From assembly GCA_051418055.1 (NCBI GenBank), contig JBPRGH010000052.1:1-64000 (forward strand): DNA of 64,000 nt, written 5' to 3'. A program made the translations under genes and the position numbers. Under the pieces are notes generated by a model that saw nothing but the letters and a program-made list of their open reading frames with translations, was not told the DNA's origin and did no database searches. Each line of letters begins with the position of its first letter. Positions within the stretch are counted from its first letter, which is position 1. This DNA is from JBPRGH01 sp051418055 (GTDB lineage Bacteria > Bacteroidota > Bacteroidia > Cytophagales > Cyclobacteriaceae). This document shows positions 54,601 through 62,837 of the stretch, piece by piece.

Positions 54601-54807
54601 CCTGTAGAAACAGGAATTTTAAGCTATAGAACACACTTTTTTGCTCCTGAAAAGAATTTTTTAGGTGCTACATTTAGTACGTTTTGGTTCAACATGCTGG
54701 TTATCTGGTTTATGTCAGCTATTTTTTATATAACTTTATATTTTGAATGGTTAAAAAAACTGGTAGATTGGTTTGGGAATTTAAATTTTACCAGAGGCGC
54801 TAAATAA
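51682..54807 (+). CDS. ABCG-type transporter with TerB-like and FHA-like N-terminal regions
   Basis: A 1041-residue fused ATPase-permease. Residues 1-150 resemble a TerB-like helical domain (KQDGGVTEKERQFVISFFQQEL); about 175-255 look FHA-like and end in ALYYSDLISIF. The ATPase has Walker A GASGAGKTTLL (about 298), signature ISGGQRKRLN (about 404), Walker B LFVDEPTSGL (about 425) and the His-loop VIHQPSSD. Helices lie at about 595-770 and a last one near 1005-1025, separated by a loop of about 220 residues rich in Asn, Glu and Tyr. The substrate is unknown. Confidence 0.9.
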   Translation: MSEEILKALTQLFAIITKQDGGVTEKERQFVISFFQQELDQDTINEYLELYDQQSGYNDQSDEVTAEDEEKKKKKLTSVRDSVKTLGLCKKINKTLTQKQKVVVLIKILELVGSDEKFTPQRMEIIDTISTVFNIVKDEYKLIEGFVLHDNPEDLHYEDVMLVNNKSEAPQYQASEDEPYKGQPKHFQTDIKGSLVFIRVKSVDMYFIKYIGKEEILLNGFIMKRKRVYLFSHGSTVKTPTGAALYYSDLISIFNEDLQSAKISFNATINEFKFPNGAVGLRDIKISEGPGRLIGIMGASGAGKTTLLNSLAGIERPSNGTILINGFDIFEEKDRIHGVIGYVSQDDLLIEELTVYENLYYNAKLCFADYTEEQLQKRVLEVLESLGLDHRKDLKVGSVLDKTISGGQRKRLNIALELIREPAVLFVDEPTSGLSSRDSENVIDLLKELSLKGKLIFVVIHQPSSDIYKMFDKMYILDTGGYPIFYGNPVEAVTYFKTITNQVDRERGQCETCGNVNPEQIFNIIEARVVDEYGQLTNKRKINPQQWHDHYKSSFQQEKIEDIKEEPPHSLNIPNKVRQMFIFVKRDMLSKLSNKQYLLINLLEAPLLAIILAFIIRYKSSPQGDEYIFRFNENIPAFLLMSIIVALFMGLTVSAEEIIRDRKILKRESFLNLSWNSYLSSKVGILFLLSAVQTLLFVLIGNLILEIRDMTFAFWFVLFTCSCFANVLGLNISSAFNSAVTVYVMIPLLLIPQMILSGLLFSFDKLNNVISTKGKVPVVADMMASRWAYEAMTVHQFKNNTYQEPYFNFEKLEAQADFKAAYLVDELNRRREYVNDNINNAEDPEKRQKVVVALAILRDELNKEEYKEGLEKININEDLTLSGFNEEVNQNLQQYLEGMKKYYQALYNDAVRKKEKMVYFFENNEEYNYNLNEYKNRYYNESLADLVKNVNTSDRILEYEGKLIQQINPVFNEPVETGILSYRTHFFAPEKNFLGATFSTFWFNMLVIWFMSAIFYITLYFEWLKKLVDWFGNLNFTRGAK

Positions 54808-54895
54808 TTTTTACACTCATGTAATTTTTACGCCAAATTAATATTTGCTTCTGTTATATGAATTTTTAATTTTGTTTGCTCAATATTATTAGATT

Positions 54896-55795
54896 ATGCG
54901 AATACTGTGCATTATAATTATCGGCGCCACACTGTGGTCTTGCAATACTGGAAAGCAACCCAATGAAGAGGCTTTCCTGGCAAGTCTGGATACGGTAGAC
55001 GTGGAAGGGCCGGCTATTTCTGAAGAGGTGATCAGCAGCATTCTCCAGCAGATCCCTTCTCCACTTGAAATATCCGTGTTGCTTAAAGAATCCGGAAAAA
55101 AGTATGAATCGGAGCTGCTAAATGAGCCTGAGAACATTTCAAGGTATAACAGTAACTATAGGAAAGCTCTAAATCTTGGTATTTATGGCACAGATCTTGG
55201 TTACACCAATATCTACGAACAAAACCAGGATGGATTGGCCTATATGTCATCTATAAAAGATCTAGCTAACGGACTTAATATAGGCCAGTTCTTTGAATTG
55301 GAAACTATAAAAAGATTGGCAACTAACAGCTCGAATTTAGATTCTTTGCTTCTTATTACAACTCAGAATTTTAATGAGATCAATAGCTACCTTCAGGAGC
55401 AAAACCGTGCTAACCTGAGTGTTTTATTATTGACAGGTGGCTGGATTGAGGCAATGCATATTGTTTCTCATGTTGCTAATTCTAATCCCGGAAATGCTGA
55501 ACTACGTGAAAAAGTAGGGGAGCAGAAAATAATCCTGGAAAATATTATGCTTCTATTGTCATTCTATAGTGAGGTAGACCCTAATATAAATGAGCTTTAT
55601 GAATCTTTAAAGCCTCTGCAGCAGGAATATAATGAAATAGAAATTGTAAAAACTTATAAGGAATCTACATTTGAAGTGGTTGACGGAGTGATGGTTATTA
55701 AAGATAACAGCTCCAGTGAAATAAAAATCACTGATCAAAATGTAGAGAATATTAAGAATCATATTCAGTCAGTAAGAAAAAATATAATTAGCTAA
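54896..55795 (+). CDS. lipoprotein of unknown function
   Basis: A 299-residue predicted lipoprotein: hydrophobic start and lipobox LWSC (Cys16). The mature part is helical throughout (e.g. EVISSILQQIPSPLEISVLLKESG, GTDLGYTNIYEQNQDG, LAYMSSIKDLANGLNIGQFF). No known domain recognised. It follows the ABC transporter by 88 bp and precedes another exported protein, suggesting a periplasmic partner of the signalling/transport set. Confidence 0.75.
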   Translation: MRILCIIIIGATLWSCNTGKQPNEEAFLASLDTVDVEGPAISEEVISSILQQIPSPLEISVLLKESGKKYESELLNEPENISRYNSNYRKALNLGIYGTDLGYTNIYEQNQDGLAYMSSIKDLANGLNIGQFFELETIKRLATNSSNLDSLLLITTQNFNEINSYLQEQNRANLSVLLLTGGWIEAMHIVSHVANSNPGNAELREKVGEQKIILENIMLLLSFYSEVDPNINELYESLKPLQQEYNEIEIVKTYKESTFEVVDGVMVIKDNSSSEIKITDQNVENIKNHIQSVRKNIIS

Positions 55796-55810
55796 TAAAC
55801 TTTTACACCA

Positions 55811-56245
55811 ATGAAGAAAGTTACCTTATTTTTTATAATAATTGTTGGCCTGCTTGGATTTACCAATACAAATGCAGCTGCTCAATGTGATCCTGAGCAG
55901 TATACAAGTGCATGTATACCAAAGCTCGCTAATGGCTTTAACTTCCTGAAAAGCTATAAGATAAATGGAGAAGGCGGAGCAAAAGATAAAGTTGAGTATT
56001 CTTATGTTTTCACAAAAGGCACTCAGTATATGATCAATCTATGTTCAACAGGTGAAAATCCTGATGGTATTGTAGTGACACTTTATGATTCTCAGCGGAA
56101 TAAAGTTGCAAGCAGCAAGTATAATGGCCAGTTTATTTCGGCTATAGCTTATCCATGTAATACCACAGGAATTTATTATATTCAATACACTTTTGAAAAT
56201 AGTGATTCACATTGCGGGGGTAGTGCCCTCGGCTTCAAACGCTAG
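55811..56245 (+). CDS. small secreted protein of unknown function
   Basis: A 144-residue protein with a signal peptide (1-24, ending AAAQ). Four spaced cysteines plus one near the C-terminus suggest disulfides; the middle (YSYVFTKGTQYMINLCSTGENPDGIVVTLYD) resembles a small beta-sandwich of the pre-peptidase type. It is 15 bp after the lipoprotein gene and is followed by a strong terminator, which ends the cluster. Confidence 0.75.
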   Translation: MKKVTLFFIIIVGLLGFTNTNAAAQCDPEQYTSACIPKLANGFNFLKSYKINGEGGAKDKVEYSYVFTKGTQYMINLCSTGENPDGIVVTLYDSQRNKVASSKYNGQFISAIAYPCNTTGIYYIQYTFENSDSHCGGSALGFKR

Positions 56246-56266
56246 AAAATTTATTAGCTAATTTTT

Positions 56267-56298
56267 AAGCAGGGTATGAACATATCCTGCTTTTTTTC
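56267..56298 (+). terminator. terminator closing the signalling cluster
   Basis: AAGCAGGGTATG pairs with CATATCCTGCTT (12 pairs including one G:T) and is followed by seven T. The next start codon is only a few bases beyond at 56302. Confidence 0.9.
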
Positions 56299-56301
56299 TT
56301 T

Positions 56302-56952
56302 ATGAGTGAGCATCATTTAGATATACAGTATAGAGCGCGTTATTTTACGCATGGAAAACTTTCTTCCGCCACAAAAAGCATCTGGTTTGTTCTTCATGGT
56401 TACGGGCAGCTGGCAAAATACTTTATTAAGAAATTTGAGATTTTAGATCCTGAAGAGCATTTTGTTGTTGCTCCCGAAGGGACAAACAGATTTTATCTGC
56501 AGGGATTTGAGGGCCGGGTCGGTGCTACCTGGATGACACGTGAAGACAGGGAAACAGATATTTATAACTATATCAATCATCTAAACCAGCTGCATGACCA
56601 TATAAAAGGAGATATGGATCTGAGAAAAATTCAGGTAAATATCCTGGGGTTCTCTCAGGGGGCAGCAACTGCAAGCCGCTGGATTACCGATGGTTATATT
56701 AAAGCCGACCAGCTTATTTTATGGGCAGGTATCTTTCCCCCGGATTTAACTATTGTTAAAGCTAAAAAGGTGCTTACTACAAAAAAAGTGATCCTGGTAC
56801 TAGGAAAAAACGATCCATACATTAAACAAGAACGGCTCGGGGAAATAAAAAGCATTTCAGAACTGCTTGAAATAAAACCAAAGGAGCTGTGGTATGATGG
56901 CGATCATCAGATAGTGCCTGAGGTAGTTCAGCAATTAGCTACTTCTTATTAA
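56302..56952 (+). CDS. carboxylesterase/phospholipase-like alpha/beta hydrolase
   Basis: A 216-residue cytoplasmic serine hydrolase. WFVLHGYGQLA (oxyanion), the nucleophile elbow LGFSQGAATASRW (Ser near 117), LVLGKNDPYI (Asp region) and DGDHQIVPE (His) match the PF02230 carboxylesterase group. Its start lies right after the terminator of the upstream genes, so it needs its own promoter. The stop overlaps the convergent SDR gene by 14 bp. Confidence 0.85.
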   Translation: MSEHHLDIQYRARYFTHGKLSSATKSIWFVLHGYGQLAKYFIKKFEILDPEEHFVVAPEGTNRFYLQGFEGRVGATWMTREDRETDIYNYINHLNQLHDHIKGDMDLRKIQVNILGFSQGAATASRWITDGYIKADQLILWAGIFPPDLTIVKAKKVLTTKKVILVLGKNDPYIKQERLGEIKSISELLEIKPKELWYDGDHQIVPEVVQQLATSY

Positions 56953-57694
56953 CAATTGTTGAGGAAGCCTGATCAGTTGGGAATAATACAAGATCAGCAA
57001 TATTAACATGTGCCGGCCGTGTAATGGTAAATAAAATAACATCGGCTACATCCTCAGCTTTTAATGGCTGATACCCTTCATATACTTTTTCTGACCTGCG
57101 CTCATCTCCTTTAAAGCGTACCAGTGAAAACTCTGTTTCTACAAGCCCGGGATTGATCTGGGATACTTTGATCCCATGTTCATTAAGATCAATCCGCATA
57201 CCGCTGCTGATGGCATCTACAGCATGTTTAGAGGCACAGTAGACATTCCCTTTAGGATATACTTCTTTCCCCGCAATAGAACCTATATTAACTATCTGCC
57301 CGCTTTTTCTGCTAACCATATGCGGAATGATCGCCTTTGATACATATAACAATCCTTTTACGTTAATATCGATTATTGCATCCCAATCTTCGATATTACC
57401 TTCATAAACTGTATCAAGCCCATGAGCATTTCCGGCATTGTTGATAAGCACATCGATTTCCCTGCCCTTTTCCGGTAAAGAATCAATAGCATCATTCACT
57501 GCCTGCTTATCACGAACATCAAATTGTAACGTAATCACTGTTTGAGCCGGGGAATCAAGTTCTTTTTTAAGATTCTCTAATCTCTCTTTTCTTCTTCCGC
57601 AAAGAATAAGATTGTATCCTTCCGAGGCACATAATCTTGCAGTAGCTTCTCCTATACCGCTTGTAGCGCCGGTAATAAAGATAGTTTTACTCAT
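56939..57694 (-). CDS. short-chain dehydrogenase/reductase
   Basis: A 251-residue classical SDR: cofactor motif TGATSGIGEA, NNAG, catalytic Ser in NIGSIAGKEVYPKG and YCASK (Tyr-x3-Lys). The protein resembles YdfG-type reductases, some of which act on 3-hydroxy acids such as serine. It overlaps porT by 4 bp. Confidence 0.92.
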   Translation of the reverse strand: MSKTIFITGATSGIGEATARLCASEGYNLILCGRRKERLENLKKELDSPAQTVITLQFDVRDKQAVNDAIDSLPEKGREIDVLINNAGNAHGLDTVYEGNIEDWDAIIDINVKGLLYVSKAIIPHMVSRKSGQIVNIGSIAGKEVYPKGNVYCASKHAVDAISSGMRIDLNEHGIKVSQINPGLVETEFSLVRFKGDERRSEKVYEGYQPLKAEDVADVILFTITRPAHVNIADLVLFPTDQASSTIVNKK

Positions 57695-58476
57695 TGAAAC
57701 AGGAAATATAAGGTGATGGTATTGGTATTTAATTCGCGGATACTTGCACTATACTGATTTTCCAGATTACGATGCAGGTTCGTTAAACCTCTGCTGTAAC
57801 GAATTTCGGGACTGAATTTAAAGAGAGGGAAATAAATATCTAATCCGGCACCTACTTCTACCGAAAGATTTCCTTCCCTGATATCGAGTGTTTCGTTTCC
57901 GGATTGGATCTGATTTTTCCCGGAAACCTCTATGCCGGGTTTTACTCCGGTTAAAAGATATACACGTGTATTTCCGCGCCGTTCGGATTTATATTTTAAT
58001 AACAGCGGAAATTCCACTAGTGTACTTTCTATAATCTGCTCAACCAGGATAGGGCCATTTGTGCTACTATTTGAAAGAAAACGATAATCCAGGTGATGCT
58101 CATAAAAAGCTACCTGTGGTGTAAGCCTCGTATCAAACTGATCTGAAAAGCGAAAATTTACAATAAAGCCCAGATTAAAACCAGTGGTCCATCTAGGAAG
58201 CACTGAATGCACCTGATCAAGACTATATTGGTTATGAAGAGGATTTTCTGGAGTGGCAAAAGCATCCGAATATTCCAGTTTATAATTGGATGTATGAATT
58301 GCCAGCAAAAAGCCATAGCTCACGAAACGCTTGTCGTAATTAGGATTATTTATTTCCTTTCCTCTCTTTCCCATCTGCGCTTCCGCAGAAAAAGACAAAA
58401 AGAATAGGGCAAGAATAAAAAAAGTTATTTTATTCCTGTATAAATGGACGATATTCCAAAGGTTAACGGAGAGCAT
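57691..58476 (-). CDS. porT: type IX secretion/gliding protein PorT
   Basis: A 261-residue outer membrane beta-barrel protein with a signal sequence ending AEAQ and a final strand TITLYFLFQ. The segment FVSYGFLLAIHTSNYKL and the position directly after ubiE/menG, an adjacency known in many Bacteroidota, identify PorT (SprT of Flavobacterium), a type IX secretion component. The start overlaps the ubiE 3' end by 52 bp; no later start codon would keep the signal peptide. Confidence 0.85.
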   Translation of the reverse strand: MLSVNLWNIVHLYRNKITFFILALFFLSFSAEAQMGKRGKEINNPNYDKRFVSYGFLLAIHTSNYKLEYSDAFATPENPLHNQYSLDQVHSVLPRWTTGFNLGFIVNFRFSDQFDTRLTPQVAFYEHHLDYRFLSNSSTNGPILVEQIIESTLVEFPLLLKYKSERRGNTRVYLLTGVKPGIEVSGKNQIQSGNETLDIREGNLSVEVGAGLDIYFPLFKFSPEIRYSRGLTNLHRNLENQYSASIRELNTNTITLYFLFQ

Positions 58477-59147
58477 TGCGTCTTAGTAAATCCAGTTTTA
58501 TTCAAAATGTTTAAAAAATCTTCACCATCCGGAAAATGTTGCACAGACTCAGGTAAATAAGAATATGCTGAATTATCTTTTGCTATTGTTTTGCCTATAA
58601 AAGGAAGAACAATTTTAAAATAAAGGTTATAAAGCTGTTTAAAAGGAAAAACTCTTGGTCTGCTAAATTCCAGTATTACAACTTTGCCTCCTTTTTTCAT
58701 TACCCTGTGCATTTCCTTAAGTCCGGCTTCCAGATCTTCAAAGTTTCTAACGCCAAAAGCTGCAATTATTGCATCAAACTTCTCATCTTCGAAAGGTAAA
58801 TTTTCACTGTCCCCATAAATAAGCTCAATTTTATCATCATGGTTCTTTTTCTTCATCTTCTGACGACCTTGCTCCAGCATGCCCTCTGAAATGTCTACAC
58901 CTATTACTTTTTCAGGATCTAGTTTTAAAGCTTCAATAGCAAAATCACCTGTTCCGGTTGCTACATCAAGGATTACTTTAGGATTATGCGCTGAAAGCTT
59001 CTTAATTGCCTTTTTACGCCAGATAATATCAATACCTAAGCTTAAAAGATGATTCAGCAGATCGTACCGCCTGCTGATCTTATTGAACATTTTTGCTACC
59101 TGCTCTTTTTTAGAGCCTTCTTCATTTTTATAGGGTACTACTTGCAT
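58425..59147 (-). CDS. menG: demethylmenaquinone methyltransferase
   Basis: I prefer the start at 59147 (MQVVPYKNEEGSKKEQ) over the one at 59174. The 240-residue product is UbiE/MenG: FNKISRRYDLLNHLLSLGID, SAM motif LDVATGTGDFAIEA, and GVRNFEDLEAGLKEMHRVMKKGG. It methylates demethylmenaquinone to menaquinone, the quinone used by NuoABCD and the cbb3 branch. Confidence 0.95.
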   Translation of the reverse strand: MQVVPYKNEEGSKKEQVAKMFNKISRRYDLLNHLLSLGIDIIWRKKAIKKLSAHNPKVILDVATGTGDFAIEALKLDPEKVIGVDISEGMLEQGRQKMKKKNHDDKIELIYGDSENLPFEDEKFDAIIAAFGVRNFEDLEAGLKEMHRVMKKGGKVVILEFSRPRVFPFKQLYNLYFKIVLPFIGKTIAKDNSAYSYLPESVQHFPDGEDFLNILNKTGFTKTQCSPLTFGISSIYTGIK

Positions 59148-59211
59148 GAGATCAGTTTTGCCACAAAGATGCATAACCTATGCCTATAAGAGGCAGGCGC
59201 TATCAATTTAA

Positions 59212-61230
59212 TTACCTGATAACCTTAAACTCTACTCTTCTGTTCAGTTCGCGGCCTTCTAATTCATCATCATTACTGGCAAGTGGACGCTCTTCACCGA
59301 AACCTACAGATTCGATCCTGCGAGGATCAATTCCTTTATCAACCAGGAAATTCTTTACCGCATTGGCTCGTTTTTGAGAAAGCTCCTTATTATAACGGGC
59401 AGAGCCAATATTATCCGTATGGCCTGATAATTCGATCTTTAAGTTTGGATTTTGAGCAAGCATTTTCTCCAGTTTATTAAGCTCGTTGTAAGACGCCTGT
59501 TTGAATGATGCTTTATTAAAATCAAAATAGATATTTCTTAAAACGGAACGTGTCCCCTCTGAAAGCTTCTTTAATTCAATGATCCTGGAGATCTCATTTA
59601 CATCGGATGTAGCTGCAGGAATATTAATAGTTGTGTTTTCAAAAGCATAACCGTTCTTTTCGACACTTAGCTGGTATGGATTATTATTTTCATCTTTTAT
59701 GTTTGACACATAAGTGCCTGCTCCCTCTTTGCTCACTCCGGCAACTACATTATCTGTTTTTCTTCGTAAACTAACTTGTGCATCTATAGGGTCACCGGAT
59801 TCGCTGTCAAAAACTTTAACTGTCAATTTAACCGGCTGCACCTCTTCTTCAGGTTCATCCTGTGGCTCTTCTACAGCTAAAGGTTCTTCTTCTGTTACCT
59901 CTTCCTGTAAAGTCACCATGTATATATCTGTATAGCCTAAACCATCTTCCCTTACCGATGCGTAGTATCCCCTTTTACCGTCACGCGTACTTACAAAATA
60001 AACATCATTATCAGGCGTATTGATCGGATATCCCAGGTTTTTAGGTTCAGACCATTCCTGATTGGCGCTGTCATAAACGCTGAAGAAAATATCATGGCCA
60101 CCCATTCCCTTATGTCCCTGAGAGCTGAAATAAAGGGTTTTACCATCATAATCAATGAAAGGACCATCATCATCGGACGAGGTATTAATTACCGGGCCTA
60201 AATTTTTTGATCTTTCCCACTCACCGTTCTTATTTTTAACGCTATAGTAGATATCCATTCCTCCGAGTCCACCTATACGGTTACTTGCAAAGAATAAAAC
60301 CTGTTCGTCTGGGCTGATACTGATAGATCCTTCTTTAAAACCTTCTGAATTTATACTCTCACTTAATGTTTCCGGATAGCTCCAGGTATCACCATCCCTA
60401 TAGCTGACATAGATATCTCCATTATCCTCATCCTTATAAAGGAACAGTTGCTCAGCATCAGCTGAAAGGGCGAGGTTGCTATCATGAAATTCCGTGTTTA
60501 CCGTTTCACCGATATTCTCCGCTCTTGTCCACTCTCCATTAACTTTACGTGAGTAAAATATATCTTCATACGGTTTATTATCAATAAATACGTTTTCATT
60601 TAAATTCCCCTCACGGCGGCGGGAGGTGAAGATCATGAGGTCTTCATCAGCATTTAATACGGGAGCATATTCATCTTCTTCAGTATTTATGGCAGCCCCG
60701 ACATTAACGATGGAATGATGAGCCGGATTTACCATAAACTCCTTACCATTATTACTTTCAAAAATACGTCTTTCGACCTCAGGAAGCTCCACTTTATCTC
60801 TTCCACGGTAGCCATCATTTGCTTGAAGTTTATCCAAATACCTGTTATAGTACTCCAGTGCTTTATCAAAATCTTTGGCATATTGGTAGCTTCGCCCAGT
60901 CCAGTAGAACAGGTCAAAGCGATACTGAGGGTCGAGTTCATGCACTCGTTCGAAATATTGGGCAGCCTGGTCTTTGCCAACAGTTTCCAGATAAAATTCG
61001 CCAGCTTTCCAGTTAGCCTGCACGTTATTAGGGTCGAGCTGAGCAGCCTGAACATACATATCCCGTGCCTGTATCATAGCCTTGGTATTAGCTAAAACTT
61101 CTTCAGCCATTTCCACGAGTTCGTTCGCTAGCTCTACATTCGATTTATCTTCCTGTGCCATTAATTCAGACGGAAATATGGCAATGCCTGAAAAAATGAT
61201 TATAAGGACAGTTTTAAAAGTCCGACGCAT
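59212..61230 (-). CDS. PorE-like OmpA-family protein with TPR, PD40 and CNA-like regions
   Basis: A 672-residue exported protein with signal peptide ending LMAQ. TPR repeats (about 30-160), a PD40/WD40-like propeller (about 175-430; e.g. LMIFTSRRREGNLNEN, LYFSSQGHKGMGGHDIFFS), a carboxypeptidase-regulatory-like beta domain (about 465-550) and a C-terminal OmpA peptidoglycan-binding domain (LSGHTDNIGSARYNKELSQKRA). The same order is found in PorE of the type IX secretion system; the nearby porT fits, but this architecture is widespread, so the assignment stays tentative. Confidence 0.85.
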   Translation of the reverse strand: MRRTFKTVLIIIFSGIAIFPSELMAQEDKSNVELANELVEMAEEVLANTKAMIQARDMYVQAAQLDPNNVQANWKAGEFYLETVGKDQAAQYFERVHELDPQYRFDLFYWTGRSYQYAKDFDKALEYYNRYLDKLQANDGYRGRDKVELPEVERRIFESNNGKEFMVNPAHHSIVNVGAAINTEEDEYAPVLNADEDLMIFTSRRREGNLNENVFIDNKPYEDIFYSRKVNGEWTRAENIGETVNTEFHDSNLALSADAEQLFLYKDEDNGDIYVSYRDGDTWSYPETLSESINSEGFKEGSISISPDEQVLFFASNRIGGLGGMDIYYSVKNKNGEWERSKNLGPVINTSSDDDGPFIDYDGKTLYFSSQGHKGMGGHDIFFSVYDSANQEWSEPKNLGYPINTPDNDVYFVSTRDGKRGYYASVREDGLGYTDIYMVTLQEEVTEEEPLAVEEPQDEPEEEVQPVKLTVKVFDSESGDPIDAQVSLRRKTDNVVAGVSKEGAGTYVSNIKDENNNPYQLSVEKNGYAFENTTINIPAATSDVNEISRIIELKKLSEGTRSVLRNIYFDFNKASFKQASYNELNKLEKMLAQNPNLKIELSGHTDNIGSARYNKELSQKRANAVKNFLVDKGIDPRRIESVGFGEERPLASNDDELEGRELNRRVEFKVIR

Positions 61231-61385
61231 GGTGCAATATTGCTTAATTCTTTTAATATATTAACTCAAAAAATAACGCCAAAAGCGGTGTTGATCTTAT
61301 TTCAATAATTAAGATACACTTTAACGAGTAAAATTAATGAAATAAAGATTTAAAGTATTAGTTTAAGTGCAAAAAAACAAACGTA

Positions 61386-61991
61386 TTGAAAGTCAAAACA
61401 GCAAATTTTCTTACAAGTAGTGCCAATTATAAGCAATGCCCCCCGCCCAAACGACCTGAGATAGCTTTTATCGGCCGTTCAAATGTGGGAAAGTCATCAT
61501 TAATAAATATGCTTACTGATCGGAAGCAACTGGCAAAAATTTCCGGTCGCCCCGGCAAGACACAGCTTATTAATCATTTCGAAATAAATGAATCCTGGTA
61601 TCTTGTTGACCTTCCGGGCTATGGATATGCACAGGTAAGCCAGAAAAAACGGTTGAGCTGGCAAAAAATGATAACAGATTACCTGTTGAACAGAGAGAAC
61701 CTGGCGCTATTAAATATTCTTGTAGATAGCAGGATTGATCCACAGCCGATAGATATTGAGTTTATTACCTGGGCAGGAGAGAACCTGTTGCCGGTGGCCA
61801 TCATTTTGACAAAGGCGGATAAATTAAGCAAAAATAAACAGCAGGCATCAAAGGCGGCATGGGTAAGGCAGCTTAAGCATATGTGGGAGGAAATGCCCCC
61901 ATTGATGATTAGCTCGTCAGAAACCAAAGAAGGGCAGGATCAGATTTTAGAGTTAATTGATATGGCAGTTGAAAATTATACTCAACAATAA
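61386..61991 (+). CDS. engB: EngB (YsxC/YihA) ribosome-assembly GTPase
   Basis: A 201-residue GTPase: P-loop GRSNVGKSSLINML, switch GKTQLINHFEIN, G3 DLPGYGYAQV, TKAD specificity motif and SSSETKEGQDQ. The start is TTG at 61386, followed by KVKTANFLTSSA. It acts in 50S subunit assembly, the fourth such GTPase in the window with der, era and rsgA. Confidence 0.95.
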   Translation: MKVKTANFLTSSANYKQCPPPKRPEIAFIGRSNVGKSSLINMLTDRKQLAKISGRPGKTQLINHFEINESWYLVDLPGYGYAQVSQKKRLSWQKMITDYLLNRENLALLNILVDSRIDPQPIDIEFITWAGENLLPVAIILTKADKLSKNKQQASKAAWVRQLKHMWEEMPPLMISSSETKEGQDQILELIDMAVENYTQQ

Positions 61992-62047
61992 TTTTTAGAA
62001 AATATAGGTTTCCATACTTTTGCGGAATATAACTAGAGAGAGAACCC

Positions 62048-62530
62048 ATGGATTTTAAAGATATAGCATCTGTAGCCGGAAAACCGGGATTGTATAAAAT
62101 AGTAGCACCTACACGTACGGGAGTGATCCTGGAATCATTAGGTGATGACAAAAAGAAGCTTGTTGCAGGTCCCAGCCACAGGGTTTCTGTATTAAGTGAT
62201 ATTTCAATATACACCACTACCACTGAAGGTGCCGAACCCCTTCAGGGTGTGATGATGAAAATTTTTGAAGAATTTGGTGATGATCCGGGAGTAGATTCCA
62301 ATTCTTCAAAGGAAGAGCTTTATGCTTTTTTGGAATTTGTTATTCCTGAGCTGGATAAAACACGTGTTTATCCTTCAGATATTAAAAAGCTGATAAGCTG
62401 GTATAGGATTATTTATAATCAGATGCCGGAGCTTTTAAAAGACTCGGAAGAGCAGCCTAATAAAAAAGCAGAAAAAAAAACTAAAGAAAAACCGGCAAAA
62501 GATTCTGATAAACCGGATGAAAAAAAATAA
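62048..62530 (+). CDS. DUF5606 domain protein
   Basis: A 160-residue cytoplasmic protein beginning MDFKDIASVAGKPGLYKIV, the start of the Bacteroidota-specific DUF5606 family, with a C-terminal Lys/Asp/Glu-rich tail. Function is unknown. It overlaps the next gene by 14 bp. Confidence 0.88.
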   Translation: MDFKDIASVAGKPGLYKIVAPTRTGVILESLGDDKKKLVAGPSHRVSVLSDISIYTTTTEGAEPLQGVMMKIFEEFGDDPGVDSNSSKEELYAFLEFVIPELDKTRVYPSDIKKLISWYRIIYNQMPELLKDSEEQPNKKAEKKTKEKPAKDSDKPDEKK

Positions 62531-62837
62531 TTCCGTAGAAGTAGAAGAGGAGAGATTACAGATAGCGCAAAGCCTGCTGAAGAAGGATTTTGATTTTGAA
62601 GTTCAAAATTTTAATTCTCGTGAAGAAATGAAAAAGCAGCTATCAGCCTTTTTAAATATTCTTTTAAATAAAGATTTCGAACGGCTGCTTCAGGGACTTT
62701 ATCGAATTGATGTAAGTGAACAAAAAGTAAAGGAGATCCTGCATGTGGGATCTCCTGAAAATATTGCTGATAACCTGGCGGAGCTTATTTTAAACCGACA
62801 GCTTCAGAAAGCTACTACACGGATGCAGTACCGTTAA
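62517..62837 (+). CDS. small helical protein of unknown function
   Basis: A 106-residue soluble protein, predicted mostly helical (QIAQSLLKKDFDFEVQNF, MKKQLSAFLNILLNKDFERLLQGLYRID). It is translationally coupled to the DUF5606 gene and overlaps the convergent fbp stop by 23 bp. No family recognised. Confidence 0.7.
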   Translation: MKKNNSVEVEEERLQIAQSLLKKDFDFEVQNFNSREEMKKQLSAFLNILLNKDFERLLQGLYRIDVSEQKVKEILHVGSPENIADNLAELILNRQLQKATTRMQYR

